DNA of 64,000 bases from Mangrovimonas yunxiaonensis (GCF_000733475.1 NZ_JPFK01000009.1:1-64000); one strand, 5' to 3'. Counted from the stretch's first letter, positions 33,731 through 44,214 are shown. Numbers and translations: made by a program. Notes: generated from the letters alone by a model not told the origin.

Positions 33731-35584
33731 ATGACAGAACATACTCAATATACCGAAGACAACATACGCTCGCTCGATTGGAAAGAACACATTAGAATGC
33801 GTCCCGGAATGTATATCGGGAAACTGGGCGACGGATCCTCGCAAGACGATGGGATTTACATCTTGCTAAAAGAGGTTTTAGACAACTCCATAGACGAATT
33901 TGTTATGGGGGCAGGAAAAACCATAGAAATTTCCATTCAAGGTAATAAAGTTATAGTTCGCGATTATGGCCGTGGTATTCCCTTAGGGAAAGTGGTAGAC
34001 GTTGTGTCTAAAATGAACACCGGAGGAAAGTACGATTCCCGAGCCTTTAAAAAATCGGTAGGACTAAACGGTGTTGGTACCAAAGCCGTAAATGCCTTAT
34101 CGACGCATTTTAGGGTAGAGTCTACTCGCGATGGAAAATCGGCCTCGGCCGATTTTGAACAAGGCGAACTTAAAGCCCAGGATTTTTTAGATGAAACCTC
34201 TAGACGAAAAGGTACCAAGGTATCCTTCGTCCCAGACGAATCCATCTTTAAAAACTACAAATACCGCCACGAATACGTGGTTAAAATGCTTAAAAACTAC
34301 GTATACCTTAACCCAGGGCTTACCATAGTTTTTAATGGCGAAAAATATTATAGCGAAAACGGGTTAAAAGACCTGTTGGAAGAAACCATTAACGATTCCG
34401 ATAAAATTTACCCCATTGTTCATTTGCGTGGCAATGATATCGAAATCGCTCTAACACACCATAAAACTCAATATAGCGAAGAGTATCATTCGTTTGTTAA
34501 CGGGCAGAACACCACCCAAGGCGGAACGCATTTAGCAGCCTTTCGGGAGGCTGTGGTAAAGACCATTCGCGAGTTTTACGGCAAGAATTACGATGCCTCC
34601 GATGTTAGAAAATCGATAGTTTCGGCCATATCCATCAAGGTGATGGAGCCTGTTTTCGAGAGCCAGACCAAAACCAAACTGGGCTCTACCGATATGGGAG
34701 GCGGCCTACCTACCGTGCGTACCTATGTTAACGATTTTGTAAAAACACAATTGGATAACTTCCTGCACAAAAACCCACAAACGGCAGAGGCCCTTCAACG
34801 TAAAATCTTACAAGCAGAACGAGAACGCAAGGAGCTTTCGGGTATAAGAAAACTAGCTAAAGAGCGTGCCAAAAAGGCAAGCCTTCACAATAAAAAACTA
34901 AGGGACTGCCGGGTGCATTTAGGCGACTTAAAACACAACAGACGCTTAGAAACCACCTTGTTTATTACCGAGGGCGACTCGGCCTCGGGGAGTATTACAA
35001 AATCGCGCGACGTAAACACTCAAGCCGTTTTTAGTTTAAGAGGAAAACCCCTGAATTCATACGGGATGAGCAAAAAAATTGTTTATGAAAACGAAGAGTT
35101 TAACCTGCTCCAAGCCGCATTGAATATTGAAGAGTCGATGGCCGATTTACGTTACAACAACATTGTAATTGCCACCGATGCCGATGTTGATGGGATGCAC
35201 ATTAGGTTACTGCTCATTACATTTTTTCTTCAGTTTTTCCCAGAGCTTATAAAAGAAGGGCATTTGTACATCTTGCAAACCCCTTTGTTTAGGGTGAGAA
35301 ACAAAAAGAAAACCATTTATTGCTACTCGGAAGAAGAGCGCAAAAACGCCATAGAAGAACTTAAACCCAAACCCGAAATTACACGATTTAAAGGACTTGG
35401 TGAGATTTCTCCAGACGAGTTTCAATATTTTATAGGTGAAGATATTCGTTTAGACCCCGTTATGTTGGATAAGGACAAATCTATAGAAGACCTATTGAGC
35501 TTCTATATGGGAAAAAACACACAAGACCGACAGGAATTTATTATAAACAATCTTAAAGTAGAGCTGGATATTGTTGAGAAATAA
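33731..35584 (+). CDS. parE: DNA topoisomerase IV subunit B
   Basis: Type IIA topoisomerase ATPase subunit that works with ParC in decatenating chromosomes. The 617-aa protein starts at ATG 33731 (an upstream TTG at 33701 is rejected). It has the GHKL ATPase motifs [20 protein letters not shown], and [14 protein letters not shown]; the TOPRIM domain carries TEGDSASG and [12 protein letters not shown]. Length fits ParE rather than GyrB. It is encoded with parC, one small gene apart. Confidence 0.93.
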   Translation: MTEHTQYTEDNIRSLDWKEHIRMRPGMYIGKLGDGSSQDDGIYILLKEVLDNSIDEFVMGAGKTIEISIQGNKVIVRDYGRGIPLGKVVDVVSKMNTGGKYDSRAFKKSVGLNGVGTKAVNALSTHFRVESTRDGKSASADFEQGELKAQDFLDETSRRKGTKVSFVPDESIFKNYKYRHEYVVKMLKNYVYLNPGLTIVFNGEKYYSENGLKDLLEETINDSDKIYPIVHLRGNDIEIALTHHKTQYSEEYHSFVNGQNTTQGGTHLAAFREAVVKTIREFYGKNYDASDVRKSIVSAISIKVMEPVFESQTKTKLGSTDMGGGLPTVRTYVNDFVKTQLDNFLHKNPQTAEALQRKILQAERERKELSGIRKLAKERAKKASLHNKKLRDCRVHLGDLKHNRRLETTLFITEGDSASGSITKSRDVNTQAVFSLRGKPLNSYGMSKKIVYENEEFNLLQAALNIEESMADLRYNNIVIATDADVDGMHIRLLLITFFLQFFPELIKEGHLYILQTPLFRVRNKKKTIYCYSEEERKNAIEELKPKPEITRFKGLGEISPDEFQYFIGEDIRLDPVMLDKDKSIEDLLSFYMGKNTQDRQEFIINNLKVELDIVEK

Positions 35585-35587
35585 AAT

Positions 35588-36064
35588 ATGAGAACCAATA
35601 ACAAACATGTTAAAAATGTTATTATCTCGGTATATTTTATACTGATTGTCTTTGCCATACTTCTAGCAACCGTATTCAAGGCATTTAGCACACTTACCGA
35701 AAGTTCGTTTTTAACGTTTTCCCTTATTGTCCTAGGGTTTGCTGTGTTGTTTTTTTTAGTGCATTTTATTTCAAAATATTTCGAGTACGACAGCGATGGT
35801 CTTAAAGTAAAAATCACCAATAAAGGCCTGCTGCTTTCAGATTATTTTAATTACCGCGAGAAAACCATAGAATTTGAAAAAGCGCACCTAGTAGCGTTTA
35901 AATACAAAGATTACATATTCTATAAAACACTGGTAGTCGTAATTAAACCCTCAAAAGGAGCGCCTAAAAAAAGCGTCTTTAACGTTACGTTGGTATCTAG
36001 GAAAAAACGAAAATATATCAAGCAATCATTAAGTAAAATGATTAAGCACAACCAAAAAACATAA
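35588..36064 (+). CDS. Membrane protein between parE and parC
   Basis: A 158-aa protein with two N-terminal membrane helices (about 10-32 and 43-63) and a cytoplasmic C-terminal domain of about 90 residues with alternating hydrophobic strands (LKVKITNKGLLLSDYFNYREKTIEFEKAHLVAFKY) that could be a PH-like fold. It lies 3 nt after parE and 9 nt before parC. I do not recognise the family. The arrangement suggests it is cotranscribed with the topoisomerase genes, but a function in DNA topology is unproven. Confidence 0.75.
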   Translation: MRTNNKHVKNVIISVYFILIVFAILLATVFKAFSTLTESSFLTFSLIVLGFAVLFFLVHFISKYFEYDSDGLKVKITNKGLLLSDYFNYREKTIEFEKAHLVAFKYKDYIFYKTLVVVIKPSKGAPKKSVFNVTLVSRKKRKYIKQSLSKMIKHNQKT

Positions 36065-36073
36065 AAAGAGTCT

Positions 36074-38725
36074 ATGAGTGAAGAGTTAGACGATTTAAAC
36101 GACCAAAACGAAGACCAAGGCACCATTACCAAAGTTACAGGCATGTACAAGGATTGGTTTTTGGATTATGCCTCTTACGTGATTCTTGAACGTGCCGTGC
36201 CAGCTATTGAAGACGGGTTTAAACCTGTACAGCGCCGTATTATGCACGCCATGCAAGAACTGGACGACGGGCGCTACAACAAAGTGGCCAACATAGTAGG
36301 GCATACCATGCAGTACCACCCACACGGCGATGCCAGTATTGCAGACGCCATGGTACAAATAGGGCAGAAGGACCTGTTAATAGACACCCAAGGAAATTGG
36401 GGAAACATTCTAACAGGCGATAGTGCTGCAGCCTCCCGTTACATCGAAGCACGGTTGTCTAAATTTGCTTTAGACGTTGTTTACAACCCAAAAATAACCG
36501 AATGGCAAGCCTCTTACGATGGCAGACGAAACGAGCCCATTAACCTGCCGGTTATGTTCCCCTTGCTTTTAGCACAGGGCGCCGAAGGTATTGCTGTTGG
36601 ACTTTCTACACGTATATTGCCCCATAATTTTATAGAACTTATCGAAGCCTCGATAAAACACCTGCAAGGCAAACGTTTTAAGTTACTACCGGATTTTCCT
36701 ACCGGTGGCGAAGCCGATTTCACAAACTACAACGATGGTAACCGCGGTGGTAAGGTGCGGATTAGAGCCAAAATTTCGCAGTTCGACAAGCATACCCTCA
36801 AAATTTCTGAAATCCCTTTTGGAACCACAACCACTTCGTTAATCGATTCTGTAATAAAGGCCAACGATAAGGGGAAAATTAAGATTAAGAAAATTGAAGA
36901 CAATACCGCTGCCGAAGTTGAAATCCTAATACATTTACACGCTGGTATTTCACCAGACAAAACCATCGATGCCCTTTACGCCTTTACCAATTGCGAAAAC
37001 TCCATTTCGCCATTGTGCTGCGTAATTGAAGACAATAAACCTGTATTTATAGGCGTTTCGGAGATTTTAAGACGCTCGACAGACAATACCGTGCAACTCC
37101 TAAAAAGCGAGTTGGAAATTAAACTTCGAGAACTTGAAGAACAATGGCACTTTGCTTCTTTAGAACGTATTTTTATTGAAAACCGTATTTACCGCGATAT
37201 TGAAGAAGAAGAAACCTGGGAAGGTGTTATCTCGGCAATCGATAAAGGTTTAAAACCACATATTGGCCATTTAAAACGCGAGGTAACCGTAGAGGACATT
37301 ACCCGTTTGACTGAAATACGCATCAAGCGAATTTCAAAATTCGATATCGACAAAGCACAACAAAAAATAGACGCTCTAGAAGATCAAATTGCACAAATAA
37401 AGCACCATTTAAACAATTTAATAGATTATGCCATTGCCTATTTTAAACGTTTAATGAAGGATTATGGCAAAGGCAAGGAGCGCAAAACCGAAATTAAACT
37501 CTTTGAAGACATTGTAGCAACAAAAGTGGTTATACGAAACACTAAGCTCTATGTAAACAGAAAGGAGGGCTTTATAGGTACTTCGTTACGCAAAGACGAA
37601 TATGTGTGCGATTGTGCCGATATTGATGATATTATTGTTTTTACTGCCGAAGGAAAGATGATGGTGACCAAGGTAGACACCAAAACCTTTATAGGTAAAG
37701 ACATTATACACGTGGCTGTCTTTAAAAAGAAAGACAAGCGCACCATTTACAACATGATTTACCAAGACGGTAAAGGCGGCACCACCTATGTTAAGCGTTT
37801 TGCCGTAACCTCTATAACAAGAGACCGCGAATACGATCTTGCCAACGACAAAAAGGGCTCAAAGGTGCATTATTTCTCGGCCAACCCCAATGGCGAAGCC
37901 GAAGTGGTTACCGTACTGTTAAGACAAGTAGGAAGTGTGAAAAAACTAAAATGGGACCTCGATTTTGCCGATGTAATTATAAAAGGACGTAACTCTAGAG
38001 GAAACATTGTAAGCAAGTACGCCATAAAACGCATTGAACTTAAAGAAAAAGGCGTTTCTACATTAAAGCCTAGAAAAATATGGTTTGACGATACCGTACA
38101 ACGCTTAAATGTTGACGGTCGGGGCGAACTGGTTGGAGAATTTAGGGGTGAAGACCGCATTTTAATCATAACCCAATCTGGAATCATAAAAACCATAGTC
38201 CCCGAAATTACAACACATTTTGATGACGATATGATTGTTATGGAAAAGTGGCGCCCTAAAAAACCCATTTCCGTAGTGTATTACAATGGCGAACGTGAAT
38301 TGTATTACGTAAAACGTTTTCTGGTAGAAAATGAAGGTAAGGAAGAAACCTTTTTGCCGGAACACCCAGAAACCCAACTGGAAGTAGTTTCAACCGATTG
38401 GAGGCCTGTAGCCGAAATAGAATTTACCAAAGAACGCGGTAAGGACCGTAAACAAAACCTTGAAGTTAACCTTGAAGAATTCATTTCAATAAAAGGTATT
38501 AATGCTATTGGAAATCAGCTAACTAGAGATAAGGTGAATCAGATTAATCTATTAGATCCTTTACCTTACGAAGCGCCAGAAGAAACCCCAGCAGATGACA
38601 TTGATGTGGTAGATGAAGAGGAAGTTGCTACTCCTAAAAAACCCCTAAACAACGCCTCAGAGAAAGCGTCGCAAGACGATGATGAAGCAGAAAATGACGA
38701 AGAGGGACAAACCCGTTTATTCTAA
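36074..38725 (+). CDS. parC: DNA topoisomerase IV subunit A
   Basis: Breakage-reunion subunit of topoisomerase IV, 883 aa. The catalytic Tyr lies in AASRYIEARLS (about residue 122), preceded by the quinolone-determining segment HPHGDASIADAMVQ; a winged-helix and coiled-coil domain follow (to about 480), then a beta-pinwheel C-terminal domain. The final ~35 residues are very acidic (EEVATPKKPLNNASEKASQ...DDDEAENDEEGQ), which is not needed for catalysis. It belongs to the parE-X-parC operon and ends at a strong terminator. GyrA would be the alternative call; the ParE neighbour supports ParC. Confidence 0.93.
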   Translation: MSEELDDLNDQNEDQGTITKVTGMYKDWFLDYASYVILERAVPAIEDGFKPVQRRIMHAMQELDDGRYNKVANIVGHTMQYHPHGDASIADAMVQIGQKDLLIDTQGNWGNILTGDSAAASRYIEARLSKFALDVVYNPKITEWQASYDGRRNEPINLPVMFPLLLAQGAEGIAVGLSTRILPHNFIELIEASIKHLQGKRFKLLPDFPTGGEADFTNYNDGNRGGKVRIRAKISQFDKHTLKISEIPFGTTTTSLIDSVIKANDKGKIKIKKIEDNTAAEVEILIHLHAGISPDKTIDALYAFTNCENSISPLCCVIEDNKPVFIGVSEILRRSTDNTVQLLKSELEIKLRELEEQWHFASLERIFIENRIYRDIEEEETWEGVISAIDKGLKPHIGHLKREVTVEDITRLTEIRIKRISKFDIDKAQQKIDALEDQIAQIKHHLNNLIDYAIAYFKRLMKDYGKGKERKTEIKLFEDIVATKVVIRNTKLYVNRKEGFIGTSLRKDEYVCDCADIDDIIVFTAEGKMMVTKVDTKTFIGKDIIHVAVFKKKDKRTIYNMIYQDGKGGTTYVKRFAVTSITRDREYDLANDKKGSKVHYFSANPNGEAEVVTVLLRQVGSVKKLKWDLDFADVIIKGRNSRGNIVSKYAIKRIELKEKGVSTLKPRKIWFDDTVQRLNVDGRGELVGEFRGEDRILIITQSGIIKTIVPEITTHFDDDMIVMEKWRPKKPISVVYYNGERELYYVKRFLVENEGKEETFLPEHPETQLEVVSTDWRPVAEIEFTKERGKDRKQNLEVNLEEFISIKGINAIGNQLTRDKVNQINLLDPLPYEAPEETPADDIDVVDEEEVATPKKPLNNASEKASQDDDEAENDEEGQTRLF

Positions 38726-38734
38726 AAACAACAC

Positions 38735-38763
38735 AAACCCCCTGAATTAATTTCAGGGGGTTT
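38735..38763. terminator. Bidirectional terminator between parC and terC
   Basis: Perfect 12-bp stem AAACCCCCTGAA/TTCAGGGGGTTT (38735-38746 with 38752-38763), with A run before and T run after. Confidence 0.92.
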
Positions 38764-38786
38764 TATATTAAAGTTATAGCATTTAC

Positions 38787-39587
38787 TTAGTGTTTTGTTT
38801 GCTGTTGCTTTTTCTGAACTCTGAAGTTTAAGAACTCTACAAATAGCGAGAATGCAATGGCAAAATATAAATAGCCTTTTGGAATGGCTCCTACGGTTTG
38901 ATCGAAAATAGAGGTATTGGACAGGTGTGCGGCCTCGGTTATAAGCATAAACCCAATTAAAATTAAAAAGGCCAAACCAAGAACCTGCATACTTGGGTGC
39001 ACATCTATAAACTTTCTAATGGGGTTAGCAAAGGCAATCATGATAACTATAGAGATCACCACAGCAATAATCATCAACACCAATGCGTAGTTGTGGTTAG
39101 GATGCAAACCGTTTGTCATGCCAACGGCCGTAAGAATAGAATCGACCGAAAAAATAAAATCGATAATCAGTATTTGGGTAATGGCCTGCGATAGCGAGCT
39201 TATTTTTCTACTTTTAATGTTGTCTTCATCGTGGTTTGGCGTTTCTACTTTTTCCCTAATTTCAGAAGTACTTTTGTAAATTAAAAACAAACCACCCGCA
39301 AACAGGATAATAGCCTGCCAACTAACAGCTATGTGCAACCAATCCAGGTTTACAGTATAAAAAGGGGTTTTTAAACTGGTTAAAAACGATACAAAAAATA
39401 ACAAAACAACCCGTTGTATCATGGCCAATACCAAACCTATGTTGGTTGCCTTGCCGCGTTGGTGTTCAGGGAGCTTGTTGGCTGCAATAGAGATAAAAAC
39501 AATATTATCTATCCCGAGAATAATCTCTAAAAACGTTAAGGTTAGTAATGCCATAATAGCATCACCGGTAAGCAAAAAATCTAGCAT
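38787..39587 (-). CDS. TerC-family integral membrane protein
   Basis: A 266-aa protein with about seven helices and the TerC signature TLTFLEIILGIDNIVFISI near the N-terminus and FIFSVDSILTAVGM around residue 147, carrying the conserved Asp residues. TerC proteins are linked to metal export or to manganese and tellurite tolerance; the Mx/Alx branch exports manganese. Its C-terminus is basic (RVQKKQQQTKH). It lies 1 nt after a lipoprotein gene on the same strand, which suggests an operon. Which metal is moved is not deducible. Confidence 0.9.
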   Translation of the reverse strand: MLDFLLTGDAIMALLTLTFLEIILGIDNIVFISIAANKLPEHQRGKATNIGLVLAMIQRVVLLFFVSFLTSLKTPFYTVNLDWLHIAVSWQAIILFAGGLFLIYKSTSEIREKVETPNHDEDNIKSRKISSLSQAITQILIIDFIFSVDSILTAVGMTNGLHPNHNYALVLMIIAVVISIVIMIAFANPIRKFIDVHPSMQVLGLAFLILIGFMLITEAAHLSNTSIFDQTVGAIPKGYLYFAIAFSLFVEFLNFRVQKKQQQTKH

Positions 39588-39588
39588 C

Positions 39589-39990
39589 TTATTTTACTTT
39601 TTTAGCGACACCCCGTTCGGTCCTATTGCTTCTGTTTAAATCGTTAACAGCGTACTTGTACTCAAAGGTATAGGAATCTGCTGTGGTGCTTAATATTTTC
39701 ATGTGAATAGGCTTCTTTTCCAAATTGGTTGTAGGGCGTAACTTTTTTAGGATAAACTCACAGTCGTTAATCCATCGTACCGATGAGGAATCGGCAACAC
39801 CGCCAATGTAGTCTATGCTAAAATCTTGTGTTCTAACAAATTTAGCTGTTTTTTCCTCGCCATTTTCCATGTAAGTAAATTCGAATGTGCCTGTTTTATA
39901 ATCAGCACAGTGGCGCGCTTCATTATAGCAGCTGGTTAATAGCAAACTACTTAACACTAAAAAACCAAAAATAAATCTTGTTGTTCTCAT
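39589..39990 (-). CDS. Lipoprotein of unknown function
   Basis: A 133-aa exported lipoprotein: lipobox LLLTSC with Cys21, followed by a compact beta-rich domain including HCADYKTGTFEFTY and WINDCEFILKKLRP. Related proteins next to topoisomerase genes are often labelled 'DNA topoisomerase IV' in public annotations, but there is no topoisomerase sequence here. It is 1 nt upstream of the TerC gene and has a -7 box 4 nt before its ATG. Confidence 0.8.
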   Translation of the reverse strand: MRTTRFIFGFLVLSSLLLTSCYNEARHCADYKTGTFEFTYMENGEEKTAKFVRTQDFSIDYIGGVADSSSVRWINDCEFILKKLRPTTNLEKKPIHMKILSTTADSYTFEYKYAVNDLNRSNRTERGVAKKVK

Positions 39991-39994
39991 GTTT

Positions 39995-40002
39995 CAAAAA
40001 TA
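39995..40002 (-). promoter_or_regulatory. -7 box 4 nt before the start codon (leaderless promoter)
   Basis: On the reverse strand TATTTTTG (exact TAnnTTTG), ending 4 nt before the ATG at 39990. Confidence 0.6.
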
Positions 40003-40145
40003 CTAAAAGCCTTTATAAAACCTAACTAAAACCCGTTGATTAATTCTTTATAAATCTATCATAAAGTCCTATAAACTTCATTTTAAAAATAGTATTTTGG
40101 CACGATTATTTATATCATTTAAAGAAAATCTTAACCTGTTGTTTT

Positions 40146-43064
40146 ATGCATTTAAAAGTCTGCTTTATAATTTCAATACTCTCATGTTTTTTAAGTTTTT
40201 CCCAACAAAGCAACCCCTTAGCCGCAACCAATCAACCAGCACAAGAAAAATGGGTCGATAGTGTTTATACCCACATGACCTTAAATGAAAAAATTGGGCA
40301 ACTGTTTATGGTTCAGGTATTTTCAGATAAAGGAATACGTCACGAAAACCTTATTATACAACAAGTTGCAAACAACCATATTGGGGGTGTTATTTTTTCT
40401 ACTGGCGACCCCATACGCCAGGCTCAGCTAAACAACAGGCTTCAAGCTGCCGCTAAAGTCCCGTTATTGGTTGGCATGGATGCCGAGTGGGGGCTAAGCA
40501 TGCGATTGGATGATACTTATGCCTTTCCATGGAACATGACTTTGGGCGCCGTAAACGACAATGCCCTTATAGAACAAACGGGCAAACACATTGGCGAGCA
40601 CTGCAAACGCCTAGGGGTTCATTTTAATTTTGCCCCTGTGGTAGACATTAATACCAATCCTAAAAATCCCATAATAGGCAACCGCTCTTTTGGAGAAAAC
40701 AGAGATAATGTTACCGAAAAAGCCCTTGCGTTTATGAAAGGCATGCAAGAGGCCGGCGTTCTTGCCAATGCCAAGCATTTTCCTGGACATGGCGATACCG
40801 ATAGCGACTCGCACAAAACCCTGCCAACCATTGGTTTTTCTGAAAAACGCATCGACTCTATAGAGCTTTACCCGTATAGAACATTAATTAAAGAAGGCTT
40901 GTCTAGCGTTATGGTCGCCCACTTAAATGTGCCTGCTTTAGAAGCTCGTGAAAATTACCCATCGTCTATCTCTAGACCTATTGTTACCGATCTCTTAAAA
41001 AATCGTCTCGGGTTTAAAGGCCTTATTTTTACAGATGCCTTAAACATGAAAGGCGCCTCTAACCACAGCGAGCCGGGAGACATTGATTTGGCAGCTTTTT
41101 TAGCAGGAAATGATGTGTTGTTAATTTCTGAAGATGTGCCCAAAGCCGTTACCAAAATAACCGAAGCCTATAACAATGGGGAAATTTCTGAAGAACGCTT
41201 GGCGCATTCAGTAAAAAAAATCCTTCAAGCAAAATATAAAGTAGGCTTAAACCAGTATAGCCCGGTTTCTACAGAGCACCTTATTTCAGATTTAAACCGA
41301 TTGGAAGACCATATATTATCTGAAAAGCTTTTTGAAAGTGCCATTACTGTTGTAAAAAACAAAAACGATCTTCTACCTATTAGGGATTTGGAAAAAAAGA
41401 AAATTGCTTATGTGAGTTTTGGTGACGATGATGGATCGACCTTCTTTAAGGCCCTTCAAAAATACACCAAGGTTCATAAAATATCGGCCGATAATCTAGA
41501 CGACTTACTTCAAAAACTCTCTGGCTACAACACTGTTATTGCAGGATTTCACCGTTCTAATGCCAATCCGTGGAAAAGCAGTAATTTTTCTAACAAAGAA
41601 CTGGTGTGGCTGTACGAACTGGCCAGGACCAAAGACCTAATTTTAGATGTTTTTGTAAAGCCCTATGCGTTATTAGACCTGACTACAATAGAAAATTTTG
41701 AAAGCATCGTGGTGAGCTATCAAAACAGTGAGATTGCCCAACAAAAATCAGCACAAGTAATATTTGGGGCTTTACCAGCAAAAGGAACCTTGCCGGTCTC
41801 TGTTGGTAATGGTTTAAATGCAGGGCATGGCATAACCTACAACAGCCTGCTAAACTTAACCTATGGCAGTCCCGAACGTGTGGGAATGAGCTCGAAAAAG
41901 CTTGAAAAATTAGACTCTGTTGCCAATTATGCCGTGCAAGAACAAATGACTCCCGGTATTCAACTGTTGGTAGCCAGAAAAGGTAAGGTTGTTTACAACA
42001 AAACCTTTGGAAGGCACACTTACGACAAGGCATCGCCAAAAGTTGGTTTCGACGATGTTTACGATGTGGCTTCCTTAACAAAAATTTTAACCACGCTGCC
42101 TTTGCTTATGGAAATGGAAGAGCAGGGTATTGTGTCGTTAAACACCAAACTTGCCGAAATCCTGCCCGCTTATCAAAATTCGAACAAAGAAAATGTGACC
42201 ATTAAGGAAATGTTATCGCACTACGCCCGACTAAAGCCATGGATTCCTTTTTATTATGCGACTTTAGATTCTGTTTCAAACAAGCCTAGTAACGAGTATT
42301 ACCGAAAGGAATCTTCAGGGAAATTTAGCGTAAAAGTAGCTAAAGCACTTTATATGAGAAAGGACTATATGGATTCCATTCAAAGCATTATAAAAGAAAG
42401 TGATTTGCTGGATCGCCTGCGTTACAGGTACAGCGATTTGCCTTATTATATACTAAAACAGTATATTGAAAAACATTACAACCAATCCCTAAGCCAATTG
42501 GCCGATAACCATTTTTACAAACCTTTAGGAGCAAACTATACCACTTACAACCCCAACACCAAATTTAGTAGCGAGAAAATCGTTCCAACAGAAATTGACG
42601 ACTACTACCGCTACCAAGAAGTTCATGGGTACGTACACGACATGGGTGCTGCCATGCAAGGCGGTGTAGGTGGGCATGCTGGGATTTTTAGCAATGCAAA
42701 CGATGTGGCCAAAATCATGCAAATGTTCTTGCAAAAAGGGTATTACGGCGGAAAACGCTATTTAAAACCAGAAACCATAGATAAATTTAACACCTGTTAT
42801 TTTTGTAGCGACGACAACAGACGGGGGGTTGGGTTCGACAAGCCTCAGCTGGGTGATGTGGGGCCAACCTGCGGCTGTATTTCCATGACCAGTTTTGGCC
42901 ATTCTGGCTTTACCGGAACTTACGCTTGGGCCGATCCTGAGGAAGAAATTATTTATGTGTTTTTAGCCAATAGAACCTACCCAAAGGCAGGACAAAACAG
43001 GCTGCTAAGGGAAAACATTAGAACAGAAATACAACGTTTAATATATGAAGCGATTACCGACTAA
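40146..43064 (+). CDS. Glycoside hydrolase family 3 fused to a serine hydrolase
   Basis: A 972-aa exported protein (hydrophobic N-terminus to about residue 20) with a GH3 beta-N-acetylhexosaminidase half and a beta-lactamase-like serine hydrolase half. The GH3 part has NagZ-type features: GMDAEWGLSMR, NAKHFPGHGDTDSDSH (about residues 206-221) and TDALNMKGAS (about 294-303). The second half begins about residue 590; its active site is SLTK (Ser643, Lys646), with YSD in place of YxN (RYRYSD) and HSGFTG near the end. The fused form is known in Bacteroidota, where it would remove GlcNAc from peptidoglycan fragments. It is 16 nt upstream of bshA. Confidence 0.92.
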   Translation: MHLKVCFIISILSCFLSFSQQSNPLAATNQPAQEKWVDSVYTHMTLNEKIGQLFMVQVFSDKGIRHENLIIQQVANNHIGGVIFSTGDPIRQAQLNNRLQAAAKVPLLVGMDAEWGLSMRLDDTYAFPWNMTLGAVNDNALIEQTGKHIGEHCKRLGVHFNFAPVVDINTNPKNPIIGNRSFGENRDNVTEKALAFMKGMQEAGVLANAKHFPGHGDTDSDSHKTLPTIGFSEKRIDSIELYPYRTLIKEGLSSVMVAHLNVPALEARENYPSSISRPIVTDLLKNRLGFKGLIFTDALNMKGASNHSEPGDIDLAAFLAGNDVLLISEDVPKAVTKITEAYNNGEISEERLAHSVKKILQAKYKVGLNQYSPVSTEHLISDLNRLEDHILSEKLFESAITVVKNKNDLLPIRDLEKKKIAYVSFGDDDGSTFFKALQKYTKVHKISADNLDDLLQKLSGYNTVIAGFHRSNANPWKSSNFSNKELVWLYELARTKDLILDVFVKPYALLDLTTIENFESIVVSYQNSEIAQQKSAQVIFGALPAKGTLPVSVGNGLNAGHGITYNSLLNLTYGSPERVGMSSKKLEKLDSVANYAVQEQMTPGIQLLVARKGKVVYNKTFGRHTYDKASPKVGFDDVYDVASLTKILTTLPLLMEMEEQGIVSLNTKLAEILPAYQNSNKENVTIKEMLSHYARLKPWIPFYYATLDSVSNKPSNEYYRKESSGKFSVKVAKALYMRKDYMDSIQSIIKESDLLDRLRYRYSDLPYYILKQYIEKHYNQSLSQLADNHFYKPLGANYTTYNPNTKFSSEKIVPTEIDDYYRYQEVHGYVHDMGAAMQGGVGGHAGIFSNANDVAKIMQMFLQKGYYGGKRYLKPETIDKFNTCYFCSDDNRRGVGFDKPQLGDVGPTCGCISMTSFGHSGFTGTYAWADPEEEIIYVFLANRTYPKAGQNRLLRENIRTEIQRLIYEAITD

Positions 43065-43080
43065 CTAAAACCAATAACCC

Positions 43081-44214
43081 ATGAAAATAGGCATTGTATG
43101 TTACCCAACCTTTGGCGGTAGTGGTGTTGTCGCTACAGAATTAGGGATAGAACTCTCTAAACGCGGCCACGAAGTGCACTTTATTACCTATAAGCAACCT
43201 GTAAGATTGGAACTTTTAGGAAACAATGTGCATTTTCACGAAGTTAATGTGCCCAAGTACCCCTTGTTTCATTACCAACCATACGAATTGGCGCTTTCAA
43301 GCAAATTGGTCGATATGGTGAAACTTCACAAAATAGAAGTCCTTCACGTTCATTATGCCATTCCGCATGCCTATGCCGCCTATATGGCAAAAAAAATGCT
43401 ACTGGAAGAGGGCATTAACCTGCCCATTGTAACCACACTACACGGCACCGATATTACACTTGTTGGCAGCCACCCGTTCTACAAAACAGCCGTAACATTC
43501 AGCATTAACAAATCCGATGCGGTTACAGCCGTTTCAGAAAGTCTAAAAAAGGACACCTTAAGGCTTTTCGATATTAAGAAAGACATTCATGTGGTTACTA
43601 ATTTTATCGATACAGGAAAACAAAAGGAAGTCTTTTCAGATTGCCAAAGAGGCATGTTGGCTCAAGACCACGAGTTTATCATTACACACATTAGCAACCT
43701 TAGAAAGGTAAAACGCATTCAGGATGTTATTAAAATATTCTACAACATTCAAACCCAGCTTCCTGCCAAATTAATGCTGGTAGGCGAGGGGCCAGAAAAA
43801 GAAAAAGCAGAAGCGCTTTGTGAACAGCTGGGCATTACCGAAAATGTCGTGTTTCTAGGCAATAGTTTTGAAATTGATAGGATTTTATGCTTCTCCGACC
43901 TCTTTTTACTGCCTTCTGAAACCGAAAGCTTTGGCTTAGCCGCTTTAGAAGCCATGGCTGCTGGTGTGCCGGTTATTTCCAGTAATTCTGGAGGTATTCC
44001 AGAAGTTAATGCACATGGTTATTCAGGGTTTTTAAGTCCTGTTGGCGATGTGGATGCCATGACCCAAAATGCCCTGTCTATTTTAAAGGATAAAAGCACT
44101 TTAACCACTTTTAAAAAACAGGCTAAGGTACAAGCCTCTAAATTCGACATACACGAAATCGTCCCTCAATACGAAGCCATTTACAACGAAACCTTATCTA
44201 AACATACCGTTTAA
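43081..44214 (+). CDS. bshA: N-acetyl-alpha-D-glucosaminyl L-malate synthase
   Basis: GT4-type glycosyltransferase that joins UDP-GlcNAc and L-malate in the first step of bacillithiol synthesis. The 377-aa protein begins MKIGIVCYPTFGGSGVVATELG, with the family's GGSG loop, has HVHYAIPHAYAAYMAK and TTLHGTDITLVG in the N-terminal domain, and the C-terminal FLLPSETESFGLAALEAMAAGVPVISSNSGGIPEV motif with the EX7E pair. BshB and BshC are not in the window. Bacillithiol is the low-molecular-weight thiol of many Bacteroidota. Confidence 0.95.
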   Translation: MKIGIVCYPTFGGSGVVATELGIELSKRGHEVHFITYKQPVRLELLGNNVHFHEVNVPKYPLFHYQPYELALSSKLVDMVKLHKIEVLHVHYAIPHAYAAYMAKKMLLEEGINLPIVTTLHGTDITLVGSHPFYKTAVTFSINKSDAVTAVSESLKKDTLRLFDIKKDIHVVTNFIDTGKQKEVFSDCQRGMLAQDHEFIITHISNLRKVKRIQDVIKIFYNIQTQLPAKLMLVGEGPEKEKAEALCEQLGITENVVFLGNSFEIDRILCFSDLFLLPSETESFGLAALEAMAAGVPVISSNSGGIPEVNAHGYSGFLSPVGDVDAMTQNALSILKDKSTLTTFKKQAKVQASKFDIHEIVPQYEAIYNETLSKHTV

